64,000 bases of DNA from Mycolicibacterium neworleansense (GTDB taxonomy: Bacteria > Actinomycetota > Actinomycetes > Mycobacteriales > Mycobacteriaceae). The stretch covers positions 930,001 through 994,000 of the forward strand of contig NZ_CWKH01000003.1 of NCBI RefSeq assembly GCF_001245615.1, in the 5' to 3' direction. The position numbers were made by a program, and so were the translations under genes. Of this stretch, positions 27,313-35,026 are shown piece by piece. How positions within the stretch are numbered: the first letter of the stretch is position 1; every line of letters begins with the position of its first letter. Below the pieces are notes generated by a model. It had not been told where the DNA came from and ran no database searches. It worked only from the letters and a program-made list of their open reading frames with translations.

Positions 27313-28351
27313 TTTCCGAACACCTCCCCTTCGACGGGTCCGGCGGTCCGCCGAACGGAATCAGAATGTCGCTGCCGGCCGGTCCGTTGACCTTCATCCG
27401 GATCGAGCAGTAGTAGATGTTGAAGAACGAGCCATAGGCACCGAGCGCGTTGAGCCGCAGGTAGTTCTCCGCGAGCGGCTCGATGACCTTGTTGACGTCG
27501 GCCTTGCGCTCGTCGAGGCGCTGCGCCAGCGGGCGCGCGTTCTCGATGACGGCCTGCAGCGGACGACGCGACTTGTCCAGCATGTCGGTCAGATCGTTCT
27601 CCGCCGAGGCCAGCGGTGCGATCGCCCCGGCGATCGGGTCGCGCCCCTCGGCCAGGCCGGTGATCAGCTTCTGCAGTTCGTCGACGCTGGAGTCGAACTG
27701 CGCGCCCTTCTCGTCGACCGTGCCCAGCACGGTGTTGAGGTTGGTGATCACGTCACCGATCAACTGATCGCGGGCGGCCAGGTTCTGGGTGAACGCGCTG
27801 GTACTGGTCAGCATGTTGGCCAGCGCGCCGCCCTGGCCCTGCAGCAGCTCGATGACCGCGTTGGAGATCTCGTTGACCTTGTTGCCGTCAAGGCCTTTCA
27901 TCACCGGGCGCAACCCGCCCAGCAGGGCGTCGAGGTCCAGGGCCGGCTGGGTGTTCTGCTGGGTGATGGTTCCGCCGGGCGGGAGCTTGCGCAGCTCGCC
28001 GGGGCCCGACGTGATCTCCAGATACCGGTCGCCGACGAGGTTCTCGTAGCGCACCTTGGCCTGGCTCGACGTGTAGAGCTGGTAGCGCTTGTTGACGTCG
28101 AACTCCACGTCGACGGTGTTGTCCGGGTTGAGCTTGACCGCGTTGACGGTGCCGACCGGGACGCCCGCGATGCGGACGTCCTGCCCGGCCTTCAACCGTG
28201 AAGCCTGGCTGAACGTGGCGTGATAGCCGTTCTCGGAGGCGAACCGGAATTCGCCGAACACCACGACCAGCATCGCTGCCACCAACAACATGGCGATCGT
28301 GAAGATGCTGACCTTGAGCATGGTCCGGTCAGGACGCGCACTGGACACCAT
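27305..28351 (-). CDS. mce4B: Mce4B, steroid-import Mce protein
   Basis: 348 residues: anchor helix ~13-31 (VSIFTIAMLLVAAMLVVVFG), MlaD domain (YHATFSQASRLKAGQDVRIA, GVPVGTVNAVKL), a helical region, and a C-terminus with IYYCSIRMKVNGPAG and a late Cys, typical of MceB proteins. The start overlaps the mce4A stop by 1 bp (TGATG). Confidence 0.94.
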   Translation of the reverse strand: MVSSARPDRTMLKVSIFTIAMLLVAAMLVVVFGEFRFASENGYHATFSQASRLKAGQDVRIAGVPVGTVNAVKLNPDNTVDVEFDVNKRYQLYTSSQAKVRYENLVGDRYLEITSGPGELRKLPPGGTITQQNTQPALDLDALLGGLRPVMKGLDGNKVNEISNAVIELLQGQGGALANMLTSTSAFTQNLAARDQLIGDVITNLNTVLGTVDEKGAQFDSSVDELQKLITGLAEGRDPIAGAIAPLASAENDLTDMLDKSRRPLQAVIENARPLAQRLDERKADVNKVIEPLAENYLRLNALGAYGSFFNIYYCSIRMKVNGPAGSDILIPFGGPPDPSKGRCSENG

Positions 28352-29556
28352 CAGAAGCGATCCCTCTCCGCGAACGCACCGTTGAACAAGAACTGCAGCG
28401 TCGCCGGTGCGTCGAACTGCACCTCGGTGTTCGGCTGGAACGGCACATAGGCGTTGTCGGTCACCAGGAACGGCGAGTGGTACCAGCTACCGCCGAACTG
28501 CTTGGACGGCACGTCCGGCAGGCCTCGGCAGTTGGGGCCGCCCGAAGCGTTCACGATCGGCAGGCTCTCCGGGTAGGTGTACGCCGGGGCTCCCGGCAGG
28601 AAGTTCGACGACACGAACAGGCCGGGCCGGATACCACCGATGATCGGCGCGAACCGGTCCACACCGACCGATACACCTTTCAACACGCAGCCGAACTCGG
28701 GTGAGTAGTCACTGGCCACCTTCAGCGGTGCCCGCAGCCGCTGGATGGCGGCGATGTAGTCATCCGCGGCGGGCTGCAGGGTCGCGGTGCCGTTGTTGGC
28801 CAGGCCCGTCGCTGCCAACAGCGTGGCGTTGAGGTTGGTCTTCTCGTCGACGATCGTCTTGTTCAGCGCGGGAACGTTGTCGACCACACGGGCGAGGTCT
28901 GGTCCGGCGTCACCGTAGATGTTGGCGACCACGGCGGCCTTCGCGAAGTCGTCGCGCAGGGTCGGCAACTTCGGATTGATCTGTGCCAGATAGTTGTTGA
29001 GTCCGGACATGGCCGCACCCAGGTCGTCGCCGTGACCACGCAGGCCCTCGCCGAGGGCGGTCAGGGTGGCGTTCAGGCTGACCGGGTCGATCTTGTTGAG
29101 GACATCGGACAGCGTCTGGAAGAGGGTGTTGACCTCGAGCTGAACGTCCTTGGCAGCCACCGTGCTACCCGGCCGCAACGACGTCGGCTGCGGCTCGGCA
29201 GGTGCCAGGAACTCCACCGACTTCGCACCGAAGATCGTGTTGCCCGCGATCCGCACAGTGGCGTTGGAGGGGATGTAGCGCATCTCGCCGCGCTTGATCG
29301 ACAGCGTCAGCTTCGCCTCGTTGCCGGCGTAGGCGATGTCGGTGACCTTGCCGATCTGGATGCCCCGGTACTTCACCTTGGCGTCGCGCTCCATCACCAG
29401 GCCGGCCCGCGGCGCGGTCAGGCTGACGGTGTCGGTGGGGGTGAAGGCAGCTGTGTAGGACAGGTAGGTGAACACCACCGCGGCGGCCACGATCGCCGCC
29501 AGGATCGCGGCGGCGATCCTGACGTGGCGGCGGTGCTTGGACGTTGCCTCTGACAT
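28351..29556 (-). CDS. mce4A: Mce4A, steroid-import Mce protein
   Basis: About 401 residues. Anchor helix ~15-36 (AAAILAAIVAAAVVFTYLSY), MlaD domain with AGLVMERDAKVKYRGIQIGK and FGAKSVEFLAP, long helical region, and the MceA-type C-terminus (FGCVLKGVSVGVDRFAP, then LPDVPSKQFGGSWY). GTG 29571 is in frame, but ATG 29556 has AGGAA five bases ahead and leaves a natural 15-bp gap after yrbE4B, so I use it. Confidence 0.94.
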   Translation of the reverse strand: MSEATSKHRRHVRIAAAILAAIVAAAVVFTYLSYTAAFTPTDTVSLTAPRAGLVMERDAKVKYRGIQIGKVTDIAYAGNEAKLTLSIKRGEMRYIPSNATVRIAGNTIFGAKSVEFLAPAEPQPTSLRPGSTVAAKDVQLEVNTLFQTLSDVLNKIDPVSLNATLTALGEGLRGHGDDLGAAMSGLNNYLAQINPKLPTLRDDFAKAAVVANIYGDAGPDLARVVDNVPALNKTIVDEKTNLNATLLAATGLANNGTATLQPAADDYIAAIQRLRAPLKVASDYSPEFGCVLKGVSVGVDRFAPIIGGIRPGLFVSSNFLPGAPAYTYPESLPIVNASGGPNCRGLPDVPSKQFGGSWYHSPFLVTDNAYVPFQPNTEVQFDAPATLQFLFNGAFAERDRF

Positions 29557-29571
29557 AGGAATTCCTGCCAC

Positions 29572-30414
29572 CTACCCGGAAAGGTTGAAGTTGCCGGACG
29601 CGCCGTAGACGGCCAGAGAGATGAACAGGGTGATGGTGACGACGACGATGAGCGAGGTGCGCACGGCCTGGCCGACCGCGATGCCCACGCCGACCGGCCC
29701 CCCGGATGCGTTGTAGCCGTAGTACGTGTGCACGAGCATCACCGCGATCGCCATGACGATCGCCTGAAGGAACGACCAGAGCAGGTCGCTGGGTATCAGG
29801 AACGTATTGAAGTAGTGGTCGTACAGGCCTGCCGACTGGCCGTTGATGAACACCGTGGTGAACCGCGCGGCGAAGAATGCGGCCAGCACCGAAAGGGAGT
29901 ACAGCGGCACGATCGCGATGAGGCCGGCCAGCAGCCGGGTGGAAACCAGGTAGGACACCGCGTGGACGGCCATCGCTTCGACGGCGTCGATCTCCTCGGC
30001 CACCCGCATCGCGCCGAGCTGGGCGGTGGCACCCGCGCCGATTGTGGCGGCCAGGGCGATCCCGGCGATCACCGGCGCCACGATGCGCACGTTGAGGAAC
30101 GCCGAGAGGAAGCCGGTCAGTGCCTCGATGCCGATGTTGCCCAGCGATGAGTAACCCTGCACGGCGATGACACCGCCGGAGGCCAGGGTCAGGAAGGCCG
30201 CGACGCCGACGGTGCCGCCGATCATCACCAGGGCGCCCGCGCCCATGGTCATCTCGGCCACCAGGCGGATGGTCTCCTTGCGGTAGCGGTTGATCGCGTT
30301 GGGCAGGTACCGCATGGTCTCGCCGTAGAACAGCGCCTGCTCACCGACGTTGTCGACGGTCTTGGGCACGCCGCGGAACAGGCGGCGGAAGCGGAGAGTG
30401 GCGTCGTAGCTCAT
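29572..30414 (-). CDS. yrbE4B: YrbE4B permease (MlaE family)
   Basis: 280-residue integral membrane permease with about five to six hydrophobic segments (for example GAGALVMIGGTVGVAAFLTL and VVVTITLFISLAVYGASG). The MlaE signature region GAGATAQLGAMRVAEEIDAVEAM is clear and contains the EEIDA loop expected to contact the ATPase. Together with YrbE4A it forms the transmembrane core of the Mce4 importer; the ATPase (MceG/Mkl) is encoded elsewhere. Overlaps yrbE4A by 4 bp. Confidence 0.95.
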   Translation of the reverse strand: MSYDATLRFRRLFRGVPKTVDNVGEQALFYGETMRYLPNAINRYRKETIRLVAEMTMGAGALVMIGGTVGVAAFLTLASGGVIAVQGYSSLGNIGIEALTGFLSAFLNVRIVAPVIAGIALAATIGAGATAQLGAMRVAEEIDAVEAMAVHAVSYLVSTRLLAGLIAIVPLYSLSVLAAFFAARFTTVFINGQSAGLYDHYFNTFLIPSDLLWSFLQAIVMAIAVMLVHTYYGYNASGGPVGVGIAVGQAVRTSLIVVVTITLFISLAVYGASGNFNLSG

Positions 30415-31175
30415 CGCACAAGCACCCGGACCCCGATGGCCGTCATGATCACGTTGATCACGAACAGGCAGATGAAGGCGTAGACCACCGTCTCGTTCAC
30501 TGCGTTACCGACACCCTTCGGGCCTCCTTTTACGGTCAACCCGCGGTAGCACCCCACCAGGCCGGCCACCACGCCGAACAGCAGCGCCTTGATCTCGGCC
30601 AGCACCAGCTCGCCGAGTCCGGTCAGCACCGTCAGGCCGTTGATGAAGGACCCCGGGTTGACGCCCTGTAGGAACACGGAGAAGACGTAGCCGCCGGCGA
30701 GGCCGATCGCGCAGACCAGGCCGTTGAGCAGCAGGGCCACGAACGTCGAGGCCAGCACGCGCGGCACGACCAGTCGTTGGATCGGATCGATGCCCAGCAC
30801 GCGCATGGCGTCGATCTCTTCGCGGATTGTGCGGGCACCCAGGTCGGCGCAGATGGCGGTGGCACCCGCGCCGGCCACGACCAGCACGGTCACCACCGGG
30901 CCGAGCTGGGTGATGGTGCCGAACGCGGTGCCCGCGCCGGAAAGGTCGGCGGCACCGATCTCACGAAGGAGGATGTTGAGGGTAAACGCGACCAGGACCG
31001 TGAAGGGGATGGCGACCAGCAGGGTCGGTACCAGAGAGACCCGCGCGATCATCCATGTCTGATCCAGGAACTCTTTGAACTGGAACGGTCGACGGAACAT
31101 CTTGGCGAAGGTGTCCAAGGACATCTCGACAAAGCCGCCCACGGCCCGGGCCGGAACCGCAAGCTGTTCGATCAA
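30411..31175 (-). CDS. yrbE4A: YrbE4A permease (MlaE family)
   Basis: 254-residue MlaE-family permease. Transmembrane segments are visible around SLVPTLLVAIPFTVLVAFTL, VVTVLVVAGAGATAICADLG and FVALLLNGLVCAIGLAGGYV; the signature DLGARTIREEIDAMRVLGID is intact. First gene of the mce4 operon, downstream of two KstR-type boxes and a leader of about 120 nt. ATG 31175 begins MIEQLAVPARAVGGFVEMSL. Functions as a half-permease in cholesterol uptake. Confidence 0.95.
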   Translation of the reverse strand: MIEQLAVPARAVGGFVEMSLDTFAKMFRRPFQFKEFLDQTWMIARVSLVPTLLVAIPFTVLVAFTLNILLREIGAADLSGAGTAFGTITQLGPVVTVLVVAGAGATAICADLGARTIREEIDAMRVLGIDPIQRLVVPRVLASTFVALLLNGLVCAIGLAGGYVFSVFLQGVNPGSFINGLTVLTGLGELVLAEIKALLFGVVAGLVGCYRGLTVKGGPKGVGNAVNETVVYAFICLFVINVIMTAIGVRVLVR

Positions 31176-31224
31176 CCTGGGCTCCGTTCTCGGGGTACTC
31201 GGGTGGGGGAAGTTCCGCGGAAGC

Positions 31225-31263
31225 TCGCTTTAGCGAAAGTTTGACGGCCACGATTCGTGGCCG
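31225..31263 (-). other. Two hairpins in the mce4 5' leader
   Basis: CGGCCACG-ATT-CGTGGCCG at 31245-31263 is a perfect 8-bp stem with a 3-nt loop, and TCGCT-TT-AGCGA at 31225-31236 a second, smaller one. Both lie between the predicted mce4 promoter and the yrbE4A start, so they would be in the untranslated leader RNA. No T-run follows on the coding strand; a folding or stability role is possible. Confidence 0.5.
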
Positions 31264-31304
31264 CTCTCCCACCCCTTGGTCTTACGGTGCTCTTAGTGAG
31301 CCGG

Positions 31305-31329
31305 ATCATACTAACTAGAACATGTTCGC
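31305..31329 (-). promoter_or_regulatory. mce4 promoter with overlapping KstR box (proximal)
   Basis: On the minus strand a TATGAT -10 hexamer (31310-31305) lies just downstream of a KstR-type box (TAGAACATGTTCGC on the plus strand, 31316-31329). The box falls between the -35 and -10 positions, so binding would block RNA polymerase directly. The right half-site is imperfect (TTCGC rather than TTCTA). Confidence 0.75.
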
Positions 31330-31403
31330 AGTGTCAAAGAATTCAAAATCCTCATGTCGGGCGCCGTTTTCGCAGCTCAGGGCGTACCGACTCAACCTCA
31401 ATT

Positions 31404-31417
31404 TAGAACACGTTCTA
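31404..31417. promoter_or_regulatory. KstR box (distal, mce4)
   Basis: TAGAACACGTTCTA is a full match to the KstR consensus TAGAAC-N2-GTTCTA. It lies 88 bp upstream of the proximal box, between the hsd4A stop and yrbE4A, and so serves mce4. KstR is the TetR-type repressor of mycobacterial cholesterol genes, released by steroid CoA thioesters (established); its gene is not in this window. Confidence 0.85.
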
Positions 31418-31446
31418 CGTCCGTCGAGCGACGGTCAACGAGACCG

Positions 31447-32364
31447 TCAGTCTCGTGAATTCATCAGCTCAGTGGCCGAGAATCCACGTTCCAGGTCACG
31501 ATCAGCAAAGTAATCGTGCAACGTCCCGCTGAGGTCTGCCGGGTTCCAGGCATCGGAGTCCGCAGTGAAGTGCTTCTCCGCCGTGGGCGGCGCGACCAAC
31601 GTGACAGTTGGACCATAGACGATGAACAGCTGACCGTTGACCGCTTCGGACGCGGGCGCGGCCAGGAAACGCACGAGAGTGACGACGTGGTCGGTCGACA
31701 GCGGATCGACCTGCCCCCCGGCCGTGTCGGGTGCGTCACCGAACACTCCGGCGGTCATGGCGGTGCGCGCCCGCGGGGCGATCGCGTTGGCCCGCACACC
31801 GAAGCGCTCCAGCGCCCGGGCGGCCGACACCGTCAGCGCGGTGATGCCGGCCTTGGCGGCGCCGTAGTTGGGCTGACCGACCGGGCCCGACAGGCCGGCC
31901 TCCGACGACGTGTTGATGATGCGGCCGTAGACCGTGCCGTCGCCCGCCTTGGCCTTGTTGCGCCAGTAGACGGCCGCATTGCGGGTCAGCAGGAAGTGGC
32001 CGCGCAGGTGCACCGCGATGACCGCATCCCACTCTTCGTCGCTCATGTTGAAGAGGATCCGGTCGCGGGTGATGCCCGCGTTGTTGACGACGATGCCCAG
32101 CCCGCCGAGACCGTCGGCGGTGGCGACCAATTCATCGGCGGTCGAGCGCGCGCTGATGTCCCCGGCCACGGCGACGCCCTTGGAGCCGGCGGCCGCGATC
32201 TCATCGAGGACGTCAGAGGCATCGAGCGCGCCGGCCATGTCGTTGACCACCACGGTGGCCCCGGCCTTGGCCAGGCCGATGGCCTCGGCGCGGCCCAAAC
32301 CTGCGGCCGCACCTGTGACCACGGCCACTTTGCCGGACAGATCAATCTGAGCGTCGTCAGTCAT
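31447..32364 (-). CDS. hsd4A: 3-hydroxyacyl-CoA dehydrogenase, SDR family (Hsd4A type)
   Basis: 305-residue SDR: cofactor motif TGAAAGLGRAEA, NNAGITRDR, catalytic Ser in NTSSEAG and Tyr-x3-Lys in YGAAK. The N-terminal 200 residues resemble the dehydrogenase part of 17-beta-HSD4-type enzymes; a ~70-residue C-terminal extension follows (FTADSDAWNPADLSG). In the cholesterol cluster the orthologue (Rv3502c by position) oxidises hydroxyacyl-CoA intermediates of the steroid side chain. It lies 12 bp after the ferredoxin gene on the same strand, in one operon with it. Confidence 0.88.
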   Translation of the reverse strand: MTDDAQIDLSGKVAVVTGAAAGLGRAEAIGLAKAGATVVVNDMAGALDASDVLDEIAAAGSKGVAVAGDISARSTADELVATADGLGGLGIVVNNAGITRDRILFNMSDEEWDAVIAVHLRGHFLLTRNAAVYWRNKAKAGDGTVYGRIINTSSEAGLSGPVGQPNYGAAKAGITALTVSAARALERFGVRANAIAPRARTAMTAGVFGDAPDTAGGQVDPLSTDHVVTLVRFLAAPASEAVNGQLFIVYGPTVTLVAPPTAEKHFTADSDAWNPADLSGTLHDYFADRDLERGFSATELMNSRD

Positions 32365-32376
32365 TTATGAATACCT

Positions 32377-32568
32377 CTAGTCTTTTCGGATCAGGGCTGC
32401 GCGGGGGCACTCGGCGATGGACTGCTCGGCCAGATCCTCCTGGTCGGCAGGCACCGGATCGGACTTGACCACGGCATAGTCGTCGTCATCAAGATCGAAC
32501 AGATCAGGGGCAATACCCACGCACACCGCGTTGCCTTCGCAGCGATCACGGTCTACTTCAACTCGCAT
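32377..32568 (-). CDS. fdxD: Small ferredoxin (FdxD type)
   Basis: 63-residue acidic ferredoxin, MRVEVDRDRCEGNAVCVG...AECPRAALIRKD. Cysteines at ~10, 16 and 55 give the C-x5-C...C-P pattern of [3Fe-4S] ferredoxins that serve P450s and oxygenases. The start is fixed by AAGGAGGT four bases before ATG 32568; the longer frame to 32634 is noise. First gene of the unit with hsd4A, divergent from fadE26. A candidate electron donor for CYP142 or another cluster P450 (inference). Confidence 0.9.
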   Translation of the reverse strand: MRVEVDRDRCEGNAVCVGIAPDLFDLDDDDYAVVKSDPVPADQEDLAEQSIAECPRAALIRKD

Positions 32569-32674
32569 GGCGACCTCCTTACGACGTGTGCACGCACGGG
32601 GCTGCGGGCGCGCAGCCACAGAATACGACCACACCTGACGGATACCAGTCCGGCACCGGCCTGGATCCTAAGAC

Positions 32675-32688
32675 TAGAACGTGTTACA
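32675..32688. promoter_or_regulatory. KstR box, fdxD/fadE26 divergent region
   Basis: TAGAACGTGTTACA, one mismatch in the right half-site. It lies 46 bp before the fadE26 start and 107 bp before fdxD, and is identical to the box between fadD19 and echA19. Confidence 0.85.
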
Positions 32689-32733
32689 ACCAGGTGAGAA
32701 CTCAGGTCTATCAAGCAGTGAGGATGCAGCGGA

Positions 32734-33912
32734 ATGCGGATCGGTTACACCCCCGAGCAGGAGGAGCTGCGCCGCGAGTTGCGCGCTTACTTCTCCAAGT
32801 TGATGACACCCGAACGTGTCGAGGCACTCAGCTCGTCCGAGGGCGAGATGGGACGCGGCAACGTCTACCGCGAGACCGTGGCGCAGATGGGCAAGGACGG
32901 TTGGCTCACGCTGAGCTGGCCCAAGGAGTTCGGCGGCCAGGAGCGTCCGCCGATGGACGGCCTGATCTTCACCGACGAGGCCGCGATCGCCGGCGCCCCG
33001 GTGCCGTTCCTGACGATCAACAGCGTCGCGCCGACGATCATGCACTTCGGCACCGAGGAGCAGAAGAAGTTCTTCCTGCCCAAGATCGCCGCGGGTGAGC
33101 TTCACTTCTCTATCGGCTACTCCGAGCCCGGCGCCGGCACCGACCTGGCCGCGCTGCGGACCACCGCGGTGCGCGACGGCGACGACTACGTGGTCAACGG
33201 CCAGAAGATGTGGACCAGCCTGATCGCCTACGCCGACTATGTGTGGCTGGCCGTGCGCACCAACCCCGAGGCCAAGAAGCACCGCGGCATCTCGATGCTG
33301 ATCATGCCGACCACCGCCGAGGGCTTCTCCTGGACGCCGGTGCACACCATGTCCGGCGTTGACACCAGCGCCACCTATTACCAGGACGTCCGGATCCCGG
33401 CCACCAACCTGGTCGGCGAGGAGAACGCAGGCTGGAAGCTGGTCACCAATCAGCTCAACCACGAGCGCGTCGCCCTGGTGTCCTCGCAGCCGATCTACGT
33501 CGCACTGGACGGGGTCCGAGAGTGGGCCCAGAACACCAAGGACGTGCACGGCAAGCGCGTGATCGATTCCGAGTGGGTGCAGCTGAACCTGGCCCGGGTG
33601 CACGCAAAGGCCGAGGTCCTCAAGCTCATCAACTGGGAGCTGGCCTCTGCGGACGGCGCACCGTCTCCGGCTGACGCGTCGGCGGCCAAGGTGTACGGCA
33701 CCGAGTTGGCCACCGAGGCATACCGCCTGCTGATGGAGGTGCTGGGCACCTCTGCGACGCTGCGCCCGGACAGCAGGGGCGCGCTGCTGCGCGGCCGCAT
33801 CGAGCGGTTCCACCGCTCGGCGCTGATCCTCACCTTCGGCGGCGGCACCAACGAGATTCAGCGTGACATCATCGGCATGGTCGCGCTCGGCCTGCCCCGA
33901 GTGAACCGGTAA
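32734..33912 (+). CDS. fadE26: Acyl-CoA dehydrogenase FadE26 (ChsE4)
   Basis: 392-residue acyl-CoA dehydrogenase subunit. FAD and substrate segments: FSIGYSEPGAGTDLAALRTT, GQKMWTSLIAYADYVWL, then the C-terminal helical domain with FGGGTNEIQRDIIG. Residue Glu ~244 (LNHER) lies where the family base could be. FadE26 and FadE27 form a heteromeric enzyme (ChsE4-ChsE5) that dehydrogenates the CoA ester of the cholesterol side chain (established for M. tuberculosis). It is preceded by a KstR box; ATG 32734 begins MRIGYTPEQEELRREL. A 14-bp gap separates it from fadE27. Confidence 0.94.
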   Translation: MRIGYTPEQEELRRELRAYFSKLMTPERVEALSSSEGEMGRGNVYRETVAQMGKDGWLTLSWPKEFGGQERPPMDGLIFTDEAAIAGAPVPFLTINSVAPTIMHFGTEEQKKFFLPKIAAGELHFSIGYSEPGAGTDLAALRTTAVRDGDDYVVNGQKMWTSLIAYADYVWLAVRTNPEAKKHRGISMLIMPTTAEGFSWTPVHTMSGVDTSATYYQDVRIPATNLVGEENAGWKLVTNQLNHERVALVSSQPIYVALDGVREWAQNTKDVHGKRVIDSEWVQLNLARVHAKAEVLKLINWELASADGAPSPADASAAKVYGTELATEAYRLLMEVLGTSATLRPDSRGALLRGRIERFHRSALILTFGGGTNEIQRDIIGMVALGLPRVNR

Positions 33913-33926
33913 GGACGGCACACCAA

Positions 33927-35024
33927 ATGGATTTCAAGACGACCGAAGAGGCCGCCGACCTGGGTGGCCTGGTGCGCACGATCACCGAGTCGGTGTGCAC
34001 GCCAGAACGTCAGCGTGAGCTCGACGGGCTTGAGCAGCGTTTCGACGCCAATCTGTGGGCCAAGCTGATCGAGGCCGACGTCCTGTCGGCTGCGGCTCCC
34101 GAGTCGGTGGGCGGCGGCGGTTTGGGCGTGCTCGAGCAGGCCGCCGTGCTGACCGCGCTGGGTCGCCAGCTGGCCGCGGTGCCCTACCTGGATTCGGTGG
34201 TACTGGGCGCCGGCGCGCTGGCCGCGTTCGGGTCCGAGGAACTGCGCACCGAGTGGGCCCGGCCCGCCGTGGCCGGAGACAAGATCCTCGCGGTGGCACT
34301 GGACGGCGAGATGGGCCAGGGCCCGGTGCAGGCTCAGGCCGACGGATCGGGTTACAAGCTCACCGGTTCCCGCACCCAGGTGAACTACGGGCCGATCGCC
34401 GACGCCTTCCTGGTTCCGGCCGAAACCGATTCCGGGGTTGGCGTTTTCCTGGTCACCAAAGACGATCCTGGTGTCACCGTGACCGCACTGAGTACCACCG
34501 GCAAGGGCAGCGTCGCCCATCTGGAGCTGCAAGGCACCGCGGTGGACGCCGCCCGCCTCGTCGGCGGCGCAGAGGTCACGCAGTGGCTGACCACTCAGTC
34601 GGCGTTCGGCCACAGCGCCTTTCAGCTCGGTGTGCTGGAACGCGCGCTGGAGCTGACGTCCGAGTACGCCCGGGAGCGCGAGCAGTTCGACCGCCCGATC
34701 GGCAGCTTCCAGGCCGTCTCGTCGCGGCTGGCCGACGGCTACATCGACGTCAAGGGTCTGCGCCTGACTCTCACCCAGGCGGCCTGGCGGTTGTCCGAGG
34801 ACCTGCCCGCCGACATCGATGTCGCCAGCGCGGCATTCTGGGCTGCCGAGGCCGGCCACCGCGTCGCCCACACCGCGGTGCACGTGCACGGTGGCGTCGG
34901 CATCGACATGGACCACCCGGTGCACCGGTACTTCCTGGCCGCCAAGCAGACCGAGTTCGGTATCGGCGGGGCGACCGGGCAGCTGCTGCGCATCGGCCGC
35001 GAACTCGCAGACACCCCGGTTTAG
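33927..35024 (+). CDS. fadE27: Acyl-CoA dehydrogenase FadE27 (ChsE5)
   Basis: 365 residues, the shorter and more divergent partner of FadE26. It keeps the domain layout (N-terminal helices, beta domain around YKLTGSRTQVNYGPIADAFL, and C-terminal helices with REREQFDRPIGSFQAVSSRL and HVHGGVGIDMDHPVHRYF) but lacks a clear catalytic base, as expected for the beta subunit of an alpha2-beta2 dehydrogenase. Gap to fadD17 is 2 bp. Confidence 0.94.
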   Translation: MDFKTTEEAADLGGLVRTITESVCTPERQRELDGLEQRFDANLWAKLIEADVLSAAAPESVGGGGLGVLEQAAVLTALGRQLAAVPYLDSVVLGAGALAAFGSEELRTEWARPAVAGDKILAVALDGEMGQGPVQAQADGSGYKLTGSRTQVNYGPIADAFLVPAETDSGVGVFLVTKDDPGVTVTALSTTGKGSVAHLELQGTAVDAARLVGGAEVTQWLTTQSAFGHSAFQLGVLERALELTSEYAREREQFDRPIGSFQAVSSRLADGYIDVKGLRLTLTQAAWRLSEDLPADIDVASAAFWAAEAGHRVAHTAVHVHGGVGIDMDHPVHRYFLAAKQTEFGIGGATGQLLRIGRELADTPV

Positions 35025-35026
35025 GT

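Noticed and set aside
31322..31513. 63-residue ORF beginning inside the proximal KstR box of mce4
   Set aside because: It overlaps operators and the end of hsd4A and has no ribosome site or typical composition.
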